64,000 bases of DNA, taken from Billgrantia kenyensis (GTDB lineage: Bacteria > Pseudomonadota > Gammaproteobacteria > Pseudomonadales > Halomonadaceae). The notes below the pieces were generated by a model. That model did no database searches and was not told the DNA's origin. It worked only from the letters and a program-made list of their open reading frames with translations. Positions 45,098-55,912 of the stretch are shown one piece after another. Where the stretch lies: assembly GCF_013697085.1 (NCBI RefSeq), contig NZ_JACEFT010000016.1:1-64000 (forward strand). The letters are read 5' to 3'. The position numbers were made by a program, and so were the translations under genes. The first letter of the stretch is position 1; every line of letters starts with the position of its first letter.

Positions 45098-46603
45098 CTA
45101 CCCTTGACGCAGTTGGCGGTCCAGCTGCCGATAGCCGATCGCCTCCATCAGCTCGCCGCGCTCCGGGTGCGGCTTTTCGGCCAGGTCGGCCAGGGTCAGC
45201 GCCACCCGCAGCACCCGGTGATAGGCACGCGCCGACAAGCGCAGGCGCTCCAGTACGCCGGCCAGCCAGGCGCGGTCGGCCGTGGAGAGCGCGCAGGCCG
45301 CCTCCAGCTCGCGCCCGCCCAGGTGGGCGTTGAGCGCGCCGCGGGCGTACTGGCGCTCGCGGGCAGCCATGACCCGGGCACGCACCACGGCGGAGCTCTC
45401 ACCCACCTCACGTGACGTCAGCTGCTCAGGCGGCAGCGCCGGCACCTCGATCTGTAGGTCGATACGGTCGAGCAGCGGCCCGGAGAGCCGCGACTGGTAG
45501 CGCTGGATCTGCGCCGCGGTGCACTGGCAGGCCTGGCGCGGGTCGCCCAGGTGCCCGCAAGGGCACGGGTTCATCGCCGCGACGAGCTGGAACCGGGCGG
45601 GAAATTTGCGTTCGTGGTTGGCCCGAGCAATATGGATACGCCCCGACTCCATCGGCTCGCGCATCACCTCCAGCACATGACGGCTGAACTCGGGGAGCTC
45701 ATCGAGGAACAGCACGCCCTGATGGGCCAGCGAGATCTCCCCCGGTCGCGGCCAGGAACCACCGCCGACCAGGGCCACGGCGCTGGCGGTGTGGTGCGGA
45801 GCGCGAAAGGGTCGGCGCCCCCACTGCTCGGCCAGCGGCAGTCCGCACACCGAGCGGATGGCGGCGACCTCCAACGCTTCCTCCTCGGTGAGTTCCGGCA
45901 GGATGCCCGGCAGGCGGCTCGCCAGCATGGTCTTGCCGGTACCGGGTGGACCGGCGAAAAGCAGATTGTGCGAACCCGCTGCGGCGATCTCCAACGCGCG
46001 CCGCGCCTGGTGCTGACCGCGCACCTCGGCCAGATCGCCGTCGCGATCGTCACAGACAGGCGGCGCCTCGAGGCGGTGCGCGGCGATGGGCTGCTGCCCC
46101 AGAAGGTGTGCCATGACGTCTAGCAGGTGCTCAGCCGGAAGCACCTGCAGGTCGCCGGCCAGCGCCGCCTCGTCGGCGTTCTCCCGGGGCACGATCAGTT
46201 TGCGTCCCGCCTTGCGCGCAGCCAGCGCCAGCGGCAACACACCATTGATGGGGCGCAGCCGGCCATCCAGCGCCAGCTCGCCGACACTCTCGATGCCCTC
46301 CAGCGCCTCACCGGGCACCTGCCCCGAAGCCACCAGAATGCCCAGCGCAATGGGCAGATCGAAGCGCCCGCCGACCTTGGGCAGGTCGGCGGGCGCCAGA
46401 TTGAGCACGATTCTACGGGTATTGGGGAAGTCGAAACCGGCATTCATGAGAGCGCTGCGCACCCGCTCGCGGCTCTCCTTGACGGCGGCCTCGGGCAGGC
46501 CCACCAAGGTCATTCCCGGCAGGCCGTTGGCCAGATGTACCTCGACCTGAACCTCGGGCGCTTCCAGCCCCAGGCCGGCCCGTGTGGCAACGATAGCCAG
46601 CAT
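45098..46603 (-). CDS. comM: Mg-chelatase-like AAA+ ATPase ComM/YifB
   Basis: This 501-residue protein is the YifB/ComM type: an N-terminal Lon-like fold (about 1-170; LAIVATRAGLGLEAPEVQVEVHL), the AAA+ domain with Walker A FAGPPGTGKTMLASRLPG (about 218), Walker B VLFLDELPEF (about 297), a Cys cluster NPCPCGHLGDPRQACQC (about 345-361), and a C-terminal Mg-chelatase domain. ComM is a hexameric helicase that aids integration of foreign DNA in natural transformation. The ATG at 46603 is the family start. A palindromic repeat element begins 27 bp upstream and may carry or disturb its promoter. Confidence 0.94.
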   Translation of the reverse strand: MLAIVATRAGLGLEAPEVQVEVHLANGLPGMTLVGLPEAAVKESRERVRSALMNAGFDFPNTRRIVLNLAPADLPKVGGRFDLPIALGILVASGQVPGEALEGIESVGELALDGRLRPINGVLPLALAARKAGRKLIVPRENADEAALAGDLQVLPAEHLLDVMAHLLGQQPIAAHRLEAPPVCDDRDGDLAEVRGQHQARRALEIAAAGSHNLLFAGPPGTGKTMLASRLPGILPELTEEEALEVAAIRSVCGLPLAEQWGRRPFRAPHHTASAVALVGGGSWPRPGEISLAHQGVLFLDELPEFSRHVLEVMREPMESGRIHIARANHERKFPARFQLVAAMNPCPCGHLGDPRQACQCTAAQIQRYQSRLSGPLLDRIDLQIEVPALPPEQLTSREVGESSAVVRARVMAARERQYARGALNAHLGGRELEAACALSTADRAWLAGVLERLRLSARAYHRVLRVALTLADLAEKPHPERGELMEAIGYRQLDRQLRQG

Positions 46604-46629
46604 CTTGCGGTCCCTCGCTTTCCATTTGA

Positions 46630-46769
46630 GAAACGCTGAATAAATTGGCGAGCGAGATGAAGCGCAAGGCGCACGGAGCACAGGAACCGGAGCCTATGGG
46701 GTATAGGTGAGGATTCCGAGCACCGCGCAACGCAGCGATTCGCTCGCGCAGATATTTATGCAGTGTTTC
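46630..46769. repeat. 140 bp imperfect palindromic repeat element
   Basis: The ends gaaacgctgaataaat (46630-46645) and the complement of atttatgcagtgtttc (46754-46769) differ at only two of 16 positions. Further in, GCGAGCGA (left) and TCGCTCGC (right) pair again, and the centre has CCTAT/ATAGG around a short loop. The whole would fold into one long cruciform or RNA hairpin. It resembles repeat-type, non-autonomous elements of gammaproteobacterial intergenic regions. No ORF lies inside it. Confidence 0.7.
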
Positions 46770-46779
46770 ATGAGCGTAA

Positions 46780-47790
<1,011 letters not shown>

Positions 47791-47820
47791 TCGCCATAAC
47801 GACAACAACGGAGAACCGTC

Positions 47821-49146
47821 ATGAGTGAACTTGCAGAGTTGAGTTACGCGCTCGACACCTTTTACTTCCTGATCTGCGGCGTGCTGGTAATGTGGATGGC
47901 GGCCGGCTTCTCGATGCTCGAAGCCGGCCTGGTTCGCGCCAAGAACACCGCCGAGATCCTGACCAAGAACATCGCACTTTTCGCCGTCGCCTGCACCATG
48001 TACCTGCTGGTGGGCTACTCGATCATGTACGCCAGCGACGCCGGCGGCATCCTGCCCAACCTGGGCGTGCTGATCGGCGGCGAGAACAGCGTCGATGCGG
48101 TCACGGCCGGCGGTGAAGATGCCCCCTACTACTCCATGCGTGCCGACTTCTTCTTCCAGGTGGTATTCGTCGCCACCGCCATGTCGATCGTCTCCGGCGC
48201 CGTGGCCGAGCGCATGAAACTGTGGGCCTTTCTCGCCTTCGCCGTGGTCATGACCGGCTTCATCTATCCGGTCTCCGGCTACTGGACCTGGGGGGAGGGC
48301 TGGCTCGACGAGCTGGGCTTCTCCGACTTCGCCGGCTCCGGCATCGTGCACATGGCAGGCGCCTCCGCGGCCCTGGCCGGCGTGCTGATCCTCGGCCCGC
48401 GCAAGGGTAAATACGGCAAGGACGGCAGCATCCACGCCATCCCCGGCGCCAATCTGCCGCTGGCCACCGTAGGCACCTTCATCCTGTGGATGGGCTGGTT
48501 CGGCTTCAACGGCGGCTCCGAGCTCAAACTTTCGGATGTAGCCTCGGCCAACAACGTCGCTCAGGTACTGGTCAACACCAACGCCGCAGCAGCCGGTGGC
48601 GTCCTCGCCGCGCTGATCCTGGCCAAGGTGTGGTTCCGCAAGGCCGACCTGACCATGGCCCTGAACGGCGCCCTGGCCGGCCTGGTGGCGATCACTGCCG
48701 AACCGCTGGCACCGACGGCCCTGGGCGCCACACTGATCGGCGCCGTAGGCGGAGCCATCGTGGTAGGTGCTATCGTGACGCTCGACAAGCTGAAGATCGA
48801 CGACCCGGTCGGTGCCATCTCGGTGCACGGCGTGGTCGGCATCTGGGGCCTGCTGGCAGTGCCGCTGTCCAATGCCGATGCCACCTTCGGCGCCCAGATC
48901 ATCGGCGGCCTGGCGATCTTCGCCTGGGTGTTCGCTGCCAGCCTGGTCGTATGGATGGTGATCAAGGCGATCATGGGCGTACGCGTCAGCGAAGAGGAGG
49001 AGTACGAGGGTGTCGACCTCGCCGAGTGCGGTATGGAAGCCTACCCCGAGTTCAGCGTTGCCAAGGTCTACGGCGGCAGCGGTGGGCGCCCGCAGTCCGG
49101 CGGCTATGCGGCCGGCTCATCGATCGGCCAGCCACGCCCCGAATAA
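47821..49146 (+). CDS. amtB: Ammonium transporter AmtB
   Basis: This 441-residue channel protein has eleven predicted helices with no cleavable signal peptide. The twin pore histidines lie in GSGIVHMAGASAA (about residue 178) and AISVHGVVGIWGL (about 336). AEILTKNIALFAVA and GNLIATVGTF-like (ANLPLATVGTFILWMGWFGFN near 210-233) features match AMT. The C-terminal cytoplasmic tail (about 395-441) is the part PII binds. It follows glnK by 30 bp and is ended by an intrinsic terminator. Confidence 0.96.
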   Translation: MSELAELSYALDTFYFLICGVLVMWMAAGFSMLEAGLVRAKNTAEILTKNIALFAVACTMYLLVGYSIMYASDAGGILPNLGVLIGGENSVDAVTAGGEDAPYYSMRADFFFQVVFVATAMSIVSGAVAERMKLWAFLAFAVVMTGFIYPVSGYWTWGEGWLDELGFSDFAGSGIVHMAGASAALAGVLILGPRKGKYGKDGSIHAIPGANLPLATVGTFILWMGWFGFNGGSELKLSDVASANNVAQVLVNTNAAAAGGVLAALILAKVWFRKADLTMALNGALAGLVAITAEPLAPTALGATLIGAVGGAIVVGAIVTLDKLKIDDPVGAISVHGVVGIWGLLAVPLSNADATFGAQIIGGLAIFAWVFAASLVVWMVIKAIMGVRVSEEEEYEGVDLAECGMEAYPEFSVAKVYGGSGGRPQSGGYAAGSSIGQPRPE

Positions 49147-49165
49147 CCGACAACACGCTTTATCA

Positions 49166-49189
49166 GGCTCCCTGCGGGGAGCCTTTTTT
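49166..49189 (+). terminator. Intrinsic terminator after amtB
   Basis: ggctccc and gggagcc form a 7 bp stem with a short loop, followed by six T. It separates amtB from the second PII gene, which therefore needs its own promoter. Confidence 0.8.
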
Positions 49190-49271
49190 CTTCCTGCCAT
49201 GGGCGGTGTATGCTTGTGGCCAACCACAACGAATGACCAGGGTGCCTGCCACGGACCTGGCTCCACCATGA

Positions 49272-49622
<351 letters not shown>

Positions 49623-49640
49623 CCGCAAGAAGGCAGGTTG

Positions 49641-49674
49641 AAAAAAACCACGACCGAGAGGCCGTGGTTTTTTT
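49641..49674. terminator. Bidirectional intrinsic terminator
   Basis: aaaaaaccacg and cgtggtttttt form an 11 bp stem around about 10 nt, giving a T-tract on both strands. It serves the second PII gene (+) and fpr (-). Confidence 0.85.
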
Positions 49675-49715
49675 GGGACTCTGCGAGCGCCCGAAACGTG
49701 AGCGAGCGTCCCTTT

Positions 49716-50492
49716 TTACTTCTCGACGAAGGCGCGCTCGATCACGTAATCCCCCGGCTCGCCCATCCGCGGCGAGATATTGAAGCCCAGGTCGTCGAGC
49801 AGGGCGCTGGTCTCGTCGAGCATCGCCGGGCTGCCGCAGATCATGGCGCGGTCCTGCTTGGGATCCATCGGCGCAATACCGGTATCCTCGAACAGCTTGC
49901 CGCTGCGGATGTGGTCGGTGAGGCGCCCCATGGTGTGGAACTCCTCGCGAGTCACGGTGGGGTAGTAGATGAGCTTCTCGCGGATGTCGTCGCCCAGGTA
50001 CTCATGAGCCGGCAGTTCCTTCTGGATGAAGTCGGCATAGGCCAGCTCGCTGACGCTGCGCACGCCGTGTACCAGGATGACCTTCTCGAAGCGCTCATAG
50101 ACTTCCGGGTCCTGAATCAGGCTCATGAACGGCGCCAGGCCGGTCCCGGTGGAGAGGAAGTAGAGGTTGCGTCCAGGGAGCAGATCGTCCGTCACCAGCG
50201 TGCCGGTGGGCTTGCGGCTGACCATGATCTGGTCGCCCACCTTGAGATGCTGCAGGCGTGAGGTCAGCGGACCATCGGGCACCTTGATGCTGAAGAACTC
50301 GAGATGGTCCTCGTAGTTGGGACTGGCGATGGAGTAGGCGCGCATCAGCGGCTTGCCGTTGACTTCCAGGCCGATCATCACGAACTGTCCATTCTTGAAG
50401 CGCAGGCTGCGCTCGCGCGTGGTGCGAAAACTGAACAGGGTGTCGTTCCAGTGGTGGACGCTGAGGACGTCTTCCAACGCAAACTTGCTCAT
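49716..50492 (-). CDS. fpr: Ferredoxin/flavodoxin-NADP reductase
   Basis: This 258-residue FAD enzyme moves electrons between NADPH and ferredoxin or flavodoxin. It contains the FAD-binding MRAYSIASPNY (about 50), STGTGLAPFMSLIQDP (NADP site, about 115), VHGVRSVSELAY, and ends ISPRMGEPGDYVIERAFVEK, the subclass-I bacterial FPR tail. It supports iron-sulfur cluster repair and oxidative stress defence. A LysR gene of FinR type is divergent, 146 bp away. Confidence 0.95.
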   Translation of the reverse strand: MSKFALEDVLSVHHWNDTLFSFRTTRERSLRFKNGQFVMIGLEVNGKPLMRAYSIASPNYEDHLEFFSIKVPDGPLTSRLQHLKVGDQIMVSRKPTGTLVTDDLLPGRNLYFLSTGTGLAPFMSLIQDPEVYERFEKVILVHGVRSVSELAYADFIQKELPAHEYLGDDIREKLIYYPTVTREEFHTMGRLTDHIRSGKLFEDTGIAPMDPKQDRAMICGSPAMLDETSALLDDLGFNISPRMGEPGDYVIERAFVEK

Positions 50493-50587
50493 GCCGGCTC
50501 CCGGATATTCCTATATCGAATAAAACAATGGGCTTGATGATTTGCTTGCATTATAAGAGCGCAAGGTTTATCTGTTAATTGGATTGT

Positions 50588-50606
50588 ATGGATAACCTTT
50601 ATCCAT
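50588..50606. promoter_or_regulatory. Dyad in the fpr-finR intergenic region
   Basis: ATGGATAA-CCT-TTATCCAT is a perfect 8 bp inverted repeat in a markedly AT-rich stretch between the divergent fpr and finR genes. Its place and size suit a LysR-type operator controlling both. Confidence 0.5.
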
Positions 50607-50638
50607 CATCCTGATATAGATCAAAATCGAGCGTCGTC

Positions 50639-51565
50639 ATGCATTTCACCCTGCGTCAACTCGAGGTCTTCGTCGCCGTCGCACAGCATGAGAGCGTCTC
50701 GCGGGCCGCCCGCGCGCTCTCCATGTCGCAGTCGGCCACCAGCACCGCCCTGGCCGAGCTCGAGCGCCAGTTCGACTGCCAACTGCTCGACCGAATTGGC
50801 AAGCGGCTAAGGCTCAACGCGCTGGGCTTCCAGCTGCTGCCCAAGGCGGTAGCGCTGCTCGACCGTGCCGAGGAGATCGAGGAAATCCTGTACGGCCAGC
50901 AGGGCATCGGCTCCCTGGATGTCGGCGCCACCCTGACCATCGGCAATTACCTGGCGACACTGCTGATCAGCGATTTCATGCAGCGCCACCCGGGCAGCCG
51001 GGTGCGGCTTGCAGTACGCAACACACGGGAGATCATCGTCCGCGTGCACCAGCACGAGCTCGACCTGGGGCTCATCGAGGGGCACTGCGAGGAGGAGGAC
51101 GTCATCACCCAGCCTTGGGTGGAGGACGAGCTGTCGGTGTTCTGCTCGCCGCGCCATCCACTGGCCGGGCATGGCCCGGTGGAGCTCGATAGACTGCTGC
51201 GCGAAGCGTGGATCATGCGCGAGCGAGGTTCGGGCACGCGCCTGACACTGGAGCAGGCCGCGCGGCATCGTCGCGGGCGTTTCAATATCCTGCTCGAACT
51301 GGAGCATACCGAAGGGATCAAGCGGGCGGTGGAGTCAGGGCTGGGTATCGGCTGCGTCTCGAAGCTGGCACTGCGCGACGCCTTTCGCCGTGGCAGCCTG
51401 GTGCCGATACCCACCCCGGAACTCGACCTGAGCCGCCAGTTCGCCTTCATCTGGCATCGCCACAAGTACCTGGCCACCGGCATGCGCGAGTTCCTGCGCC
51501 TGTGCCGGCAAATGACCGAAGGGGTCAGGCGCAGCGACGAAATCGACCTGCCGCCGATCGCCTGA
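50639..51565 (+). CDS. finR: FinR-type LysR regulator
   Basis: This 308-residue LysR regulator has a winged helix-turn-helix at residues 3-62 (LRQLEVFVAVAQHESVSRAARALSMSQ, then STALAELERQF) and an effector domain (about 90-295) with STLDVGATLTIG-like start (GSLDVGATLTIGNYLATLLI). In pseudomonads FinR is encoded divergently from fpr and activates it under superoxide or sulfur stress; the same arrangement is seen here. Confidence 0.88.
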   Translation: MHFTLRQLEVFVAVAQHESVSRAARALSMSQSATSTALAELERQFDCQLLDRIGKRLRLNALGFQLLPKAVALLDRAEEIEEILYGQQGIGSLDVGATLTIGNYLATLLISDFMQRHPGSRVRLAVRNTREIIVRVHQHELDLGLIEGHCEEEDVITQPWVEDELSVFCSPRHPLAGHGPVELDRLLREAWIMRERGSGTRLTLEQAARHRRGRFNILLELEHTEGIKRAVESGLGIGCVSKLALRDAFRRGSLVPIPTPELDLSRQFAFIWHRHKYLATGMREFLRLCRQMTEGVRRSDEIDLPPIA

Positions 51566-51587
51566 CCCTCTTCTTGGCCTCTGTCCG

Positions 51588-53651
51588 TCAGCGATCGCGC
51601 AGGCGGAAGCCGCCGACGACCAGTGCCAGGCGGTCGGCCTGCTCGCTGAGCTGTTCGGCGGCGGTGGTCGACTCCTCCACCAGCGCGGCATTCTGCTGGA
51701 TCGTACGATCGAGGTCGGCCACTGCCACGCTGACCTGGCCGATGCCGTCGCTCTGCTCGCCGGCAGCCATGCTGATCTCGCCGAGCATGTTGGCCACCCG
51801 GTTCACGCTGGCCATCAGCTCGCCCATGCTTTCGCCGGCACGTCCCACCAGCTCGGTGCCGGTGATGACGCGCTGGCTGGAGGCCTCGATCAGCGCACGG
51901 ATGTCGCGCGAGGCCTCGGCGCTGCGGGTGGCCAGCTGGCGCACCTCGTCGGCGACCACGGCAAAGCCGCGACCATGCTCGCCGGCTCGGGCGGCCTCGA
52001 CCGAAGCATTGAGCGCCAGCAGGTTGGTCTGGAAGGCGATGCCGTCGATGACCTTGACGATCTCGCCGATCTGCTCCGATGAGCGGCTGATCTCCTGCAT
52101 GGTGTCCACCACCTGGCCGACCGTGTCGCCGGAGCACTGCGCGACCTCGGCGGCCGACTTCGACAGGCCATTGGCTTCCCGCGAGGAGGCCGAGGTGTGT
52201 TCCACCGTGGCCGAGATCTGCTCCATGGAGGCGGAGGTCTGCTGCAGACTGGCAGCAGCCTGCTCGGTGCGCCGCGACAGGTCCTCACCGCCGCTGGCGA
52301 TTTCGCTGGCCGCCACGCGAACCGATTCGCTGCTGTCACGCACGTCGAGCAGCACGTCGTGGATCTTGTCGACGAAGGCATTGAACTGGATAGCCAGCTC
52401 GGCGCTTTCGTCCCGCCCACGCACCGGCAGGCGCTGCGTCAGGTCGCCATCACCGCTGGCGATCTCGCGCATGCGCTCGGCCAGCAGGCGCAGCGGCCGC
52501 GACACGCGGGTGCCGACCCACCACAGGGCGGCGAGCCCCAACGCCGCCAGCAGCAGGCCGACCAGCGTCATGCCCAGGGTATCGGCCCGGCGCTGCTCGC
52601 CCATGAGCGCCTGAAGGGCAGCGAGCTCGGCCATCACCGCCTCTTCGGGCAGCCGAATCAGCAGGGTCCATGGCAGCTCGCTGGTCCCGATGCTGAACGG
52701 CTGATAGCGCTCGAGCATGCCTTCCCGGGTCAGGCTTACGCTGCTGCCCTCGAGGCGTGCGCGTTCGACTGCCTCCAGCACCTCACCGTCGAAGGCTTCG
52801 CCTGCTGCGGATCCGAGCCGCTCGGCACCGGCGGTATGCGCCACCAGGCCGCCGCGCCCTGCTACCAGAGCCATCTCGCCCGCGCCGTCGTAGAGGGCGG
52901 CGTTGGCCTGCAGCAGTAGCTCCTGGATGAAGTCGAGGGAGAGGTCGACCCCGGCCACGCCGCGGAAATCGCCGTCGACCAGGATCGGGGCGTTGAACGA
53001 GGTCACCAGCAGCGTCTCGCCGCCGAAGTCGTAGGGCGCCGGGTCGATGACGCAGGGTGACAGCGTCTCCCGCGCACAGAGATAGTACTCACCTTCGCGC
53101 ACGCCGCTGCCTAGCGGAGTGGTGCTCTCCATGGTATCGCCCAGCGGCAGCACTTCGACGCTGCCCTCCTCGGTGCGATACCACCAGGGCATGAAGCGCC
53201 CCGTGCCGTCGTAGCCGTCGGCCTCGCCGAGGTCGGCATACAGCGCGTCACGGCCAAAGGCATCGGGCTCCCAGCCGATGTAGGCGTCCAGCAGCGAGGG
53301 GTTCTGTACCACCGTCTCACGGACGATGTTGGATAGCTCGCGCCGGCTAAGGGAGAGAGCGCTGCGCCCGCTGGCACCGCGCTGGCCCATCAGGGCGTTG
53401 GTGTCGGCCAGTTGGGTCGCCAGCGTGAGGGCGTGCTCGAGCTCTCGCTGGATGCGTCCGGCCTCGGCATCCGCCAGCACCGCCAGGCGCTCGTCGATGG
53501 CCGACTCAAGCAGTCCCTGAGTATGTGTTTCTGCGGTGTGCTGGGTACGAGCCGAAGAGAACAGAGCGTAGATGACCAAGGCCGCAACCACGGCTATCAG
53601 GCACGGGCCGGCCAGCAGAACCACGAACTGTCGGATTGACTTGAGATACAT
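51588..53651 (-). CDS. Methyl-accepting chemotaxis protein with dCache domain
   Basis: This 687-residue chemoreceptor has a first membrane helix (about 8-30), a periplasmic double-Cache domain (about 45-340; [34 protein letters not shown] and [17 protein letters not shown] are its landmarks), a second helix (about 352-372), a HAMP region with [25 protein letters not shown], and the signalling tip [23 protein letters not shown] (about 590). dCache domains of this form often bind amino acids or amines. The aap amino-acid transporter 7 kb away is only suggestive. No cheR-type C-terminal pentapeptide is seen. Confidence 0.93.
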   Translation of the reverse strand: MYLKSIRQFVVLLAGPCLIAVVAALVIYALFSSARTQHTAETHTQGLLESAIDERLAVLADAEAGRIQRELEHALTLATQLADTNALMGQRGASGRSALSLSRRELSNIVRETVVQNPSLLDAYIGWEPDAFGRDALYADLGEADGYDGTGRFMPWWYRTEEGSVEVLPLGDTMESTTPLGSGVREGEYYLCARETLSPCVIDPAPYDFGGETLLVTSFNAPILVDGDFRGVAGVDLSLDFIQELLLQANAALYDGAGEMALVAGRGGLVAHTAGAERLGSAAGEAFDGEVLEAVERARLEGSSVSLTREGMLERYQPFSIGTSELPWTLLIRLPEEAVMAELAALQALMGEQRRADTLGMTLVGLLLAALGLAALWWVGTRVSRPLRLLAERMREIASGDGDLTQRLPVRGRDESAELAIQFNAFVDKIHDVLLDVRDSSESVRVAASEIASGGEDLSRRTEQAAASLQQTSASMEQISATVEHTSASSREANGLSKSAAEVAQCSGDTVGQVVDTMQEISRSSEQIGEIVKVIDGIAFQTNLLALNASVEAARAGEHGRGFAVVADEVRQLATRSAEASRDIRALIEASSQRVITGTELVGRAGESMGELMASVNRVANMLGEISMAAGEQSDGIGQVSVAVADLDRTIQQNAALVEESTTAAEQLSEQADRLALVVGGFRLRDR

Positions 53652-53760
53652 GGGCGCTCTCGCTGCGATGAAGGAAGCATGCTGCGGTGAAACAACGTCA
53701 CCACCATGCTCCCCTTATCGGCAAGAACGCCCGCGCCTTGAGACGAAAGTCGTCAAGTAT

Positions 53761-54189
53761 TCAGCGCATATCGCTGACGGCCTCCTGGATATCCGCCAGG
53801 CTGGCCTTGGAGAGATCCTTGGCCAGGGTGTGGATCACCAGCTTGCTGGAGGGACCGTCGAGCTTGTCGCGCAGTTGACCCAGGAAGCGCGGCGGTGCCA
53901 CCAGAATCAGCTTCTCCAGAGTGTTGTCGACCCGCGCGCGGTAGATGCGCTCGGCCACCTCCTTGGCAAAGATCAGCTCCTCGTGGGTACGCGCCACGCT
54001 CTCGCCACCCGATGAGCGCGCGGTGGGCGACGTGGACTCGTGAACGTCGGCCCCGCGATCGGTCACCAGGTCGCCTTCATGCAGCCGTCCCTCGGCATGA
54101 ATCAGGCTCTCCTTCTCTTCCAGCTTGAGGGCGTCACGGGTAAAGATGCGCGCCCGGGCTGCATCGGCCACCACGATATAGGTTGTCAT
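53761..54189 (-). CDS. Host-attachment-type protein (PF10116)
   Basis: This 142-residue protein matches the family named after an Agrobacterium host-attachment protein: TYIVVADAARARIFTR at the start and LILVAPPRFLGQLRDKL near residue 95, with HTLAKDLSKASLADIQ close to the end. It is related to the eRF1-like baeRF folds and probably has an RNA- or ribosome-linked role rather than a true attachment role. A ribosome site (AAGGAG) precedes the ATG at 54189. It lies beyond the end of the phn genes on the same strand. Confidence 0.85.
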   Translation of the reverse strand: MTTYIVVADAARARIFTRDALKLEEKESLIHAEGRLHEGDLVTDRGADVHESTSPTARSSGGESVARTHEELIFAKEVAERIYRARVDNTLEKLILVAPPRFLGQLRDKLDGPSSKLVIHTLAKDLSKASLADIQEAVSDMR

Positions 54190-54290
54190 AGCCTCTCCTT
54201 GATGCCAGTGGATGGGAGAGCCCGGCGTCTCGGCGGCACGGGACTCTCCCTCTCTCAACATTGGCAAGGGCGACCTCGGCGGTCAACCGC

Positions 54291-55100
54291 TCAGATCACC
54301 TTGCGCCGTAGCAGGCTGGTGATCGCTTCACCGATCAGCACCAGTACGATGATGGCTGTCAGGATGGTGGCCACCGTGGGCCAGGCGAAGGTGTCGATGG
54401 CGCCCTGCAGCAGTACCCCGATGCCACCGGCCCCCACCAGCCCCAGCACCGTGGACTCGCGGATGTTGATGTCCCAGCGCAGGATGACGATGGCGAAGAA
54501 TGCCGGCATTACCTGGGGCACGATGGCGTAGACGATCACCTTGGCCTTGGAAGCACCGGTCGCTTCCATGGCCTCTACCGGCCGACGGTCGATCTCCTCG
54601 ATCGCCTCACCCATCAGCTTGCCGATGAAGCCAATGGAGCGAAACATGATGGCCAGTATCCCGGCCAGCACGCCAGGGCCGAAGATCGCCACGAACAGCA
54701 GCGCCCAGATGATGGTGTTCACCGAACGGCTGGAGACCAGGATGAAGCGCCCGAGCCACAGGCAGGCGCGGTTGGGGGTAGTGTTCTGCGCCGCGATATA
54801 GGAGACCGGCAGGGCGATGAAGATCGTCAGCAGGGTCGCCAGGGTGGCGATGTGCACCGTCTCGAGCAACGCACTGGTGATCGCGGCAAGCCGGGAGGGA
54901 TCGGGCGGCCACATGCGTGCGCCCAGGCTCGAAATCTGGTTGGGGGCATCCCAGACCCAGGGCCAGAAGATATCGATGTCGCGCACCGCCCAGACAACCA
55001 CCATCAGGGTCACCAGCAGGACGGCATAGCGAATCAGGCGCTCCCGGCGGTCATAGCGCTGCCAGACGCGATCGGCAAGGACACCGGCGTGATCTACCAT
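54291..55100 (-). CDS. phnE: Phosphonate ABC transporter permease PhnE (second)
   Basis: This 269-residue inner-membrane permease has six helices and the PhnE signature EAIEEIDRRPVEAMEATGASKAKVIVYAIVPQ (about 150-182), the coupling-helix EAMxATGA loop. LGLVGAGGIGVLL is a further feature. The ATG at 55100 overlaps the preceding phnE stop (ATGGTAG). It forms the membrane channel with the first PhnE for import of phosphonate-like substrates. Confidence 0.93.
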   Translation of the reverse strand: MVDHAGVLADRVWQRYDRRERLIRYAVLLVTLMVVVWAVRDIDIFWPWVWDAPNQISSLGARMWPPDPSRLAAITSALLETVHIATLATLLTIFIALPVSYIAAQNTTPNRACLWLGRFILVSSRSVNTIIWALLFVAIFGPGVLAGILAIMFRSIGFIGKLMGEAIEEIDRRPVEAMEATGASKAKVIVYAIVPQVMPAFFAIVILRWDINIRESTVLGLVGAGGIGVLLQGAIDTFAWPTVATILTAIIVLVLIGEAITSLLRRKVI

Positions 55101-55912
55101 ATCTTCTTCCTCACCCAGCCGCTGATGCCTTCGCTGACCAGGATCACCGCGATGATGATCAGCAGAATGGCGAAGGCGAAATCGTAGTCGTAGCGCCCGA
55201 AGGCGTTCATCAGGGTGCCGCCGATGCCCCCGGCTCCGACAATACCGACCACCGCCGAGGCGCGCAGGTTGCTGTCGAGCTGGTACATGGAGAGTCCCAC
55301 CTGACGCGGCAGGATCTGCGGAAAGACCGCATAGACCAGCGTCGCCAGATAGCCCGCTCCGGCGGCGCGCATCGCTTCCACCTGGCCCCAGTCGATCTCC
55401 TCGATCTCCTCGGCCAGCAGCTTGCCGACGAAGCCGATGGAGTAGAGGGTCAGGGTCAGGATCCCCGCCAGGGGGCCGAACCCCACGGCGGCGACGAACA
55501 GGATGGCCACGATCACCGGGTGGAAGCTGCGCGAGACGATGATCACCGCACGGCCGAACAGGTAGACCGGCAGCGGCGCCACGTTGCGCGCCGCCATCAC
55601 CGCGAAGGGAATCGACAGCGCCACGCCGAGCAGGGTCGCCAGGATGGCGATCTGGAAGCTCTCCTTGAACCCGGTGAACAGCAGCCCCCAGCGCTCGAAG
55701 CTGGGCGGAAAACCGCCACCAAAGATGCGTGCCGCCCGGGGCAGGCCCTCGCTGATGCGCTCCCAGTTGAAGGGCAGGCTGCCGAAGGCCCAGATCAGAT
55801 AGGCGATCACCGCCAGCCACAGGCCGTAGCGCAGCCAGGGGTTGGCGATGAAGGGCGGCTTGCGCCAGGTCCGCGGTACCGATGGGGAGCCGGAGACCTC
55901 AGGCCTGGTCAT
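55094..55912 (-). CDS. phnE: Phosphonate ABC transporter permease PhnE (first)
   Basis: This 272-residue permease has six helices with LAEEIEEIDWGQVEAMRAAGAGYLATLVYAVFPQ as the coupling loop (about 170-203) and VVGIVGAGGIGGTLMNAF near residue 220. It overlaps phnC by 14 bp and the second phnE by 7 bp. Two PhnE-type genes (E1/E2) are common in phosphonate and phosphite uptake operons and form a heterodimer. Confidence 0.93.
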   Translation of the reverse strand: MTRPEVSGSPSVPRTWRKPPFIANPWLRYGLWLAVIAYLIWAFGSLPFNWERISEGLPRAARIFGGGFPPSFERWGLLFTGFKESFQIAILATLLGVALSIPFAVMAARNVAPLPVYLFGRAVIIVSRSFHPVIVAILFVAAVGFGPLAGILTLTLYSIGFVGKLLAEEIEEIDWGQVEAMRAAGAGYLATLVYAVFPQILPRQVGLSMYQLDSNLRASAVVGIVGAGGIGGTLMNAFGRYDYDFAFAILLIIIAVILVSEGISGWVRKKIW

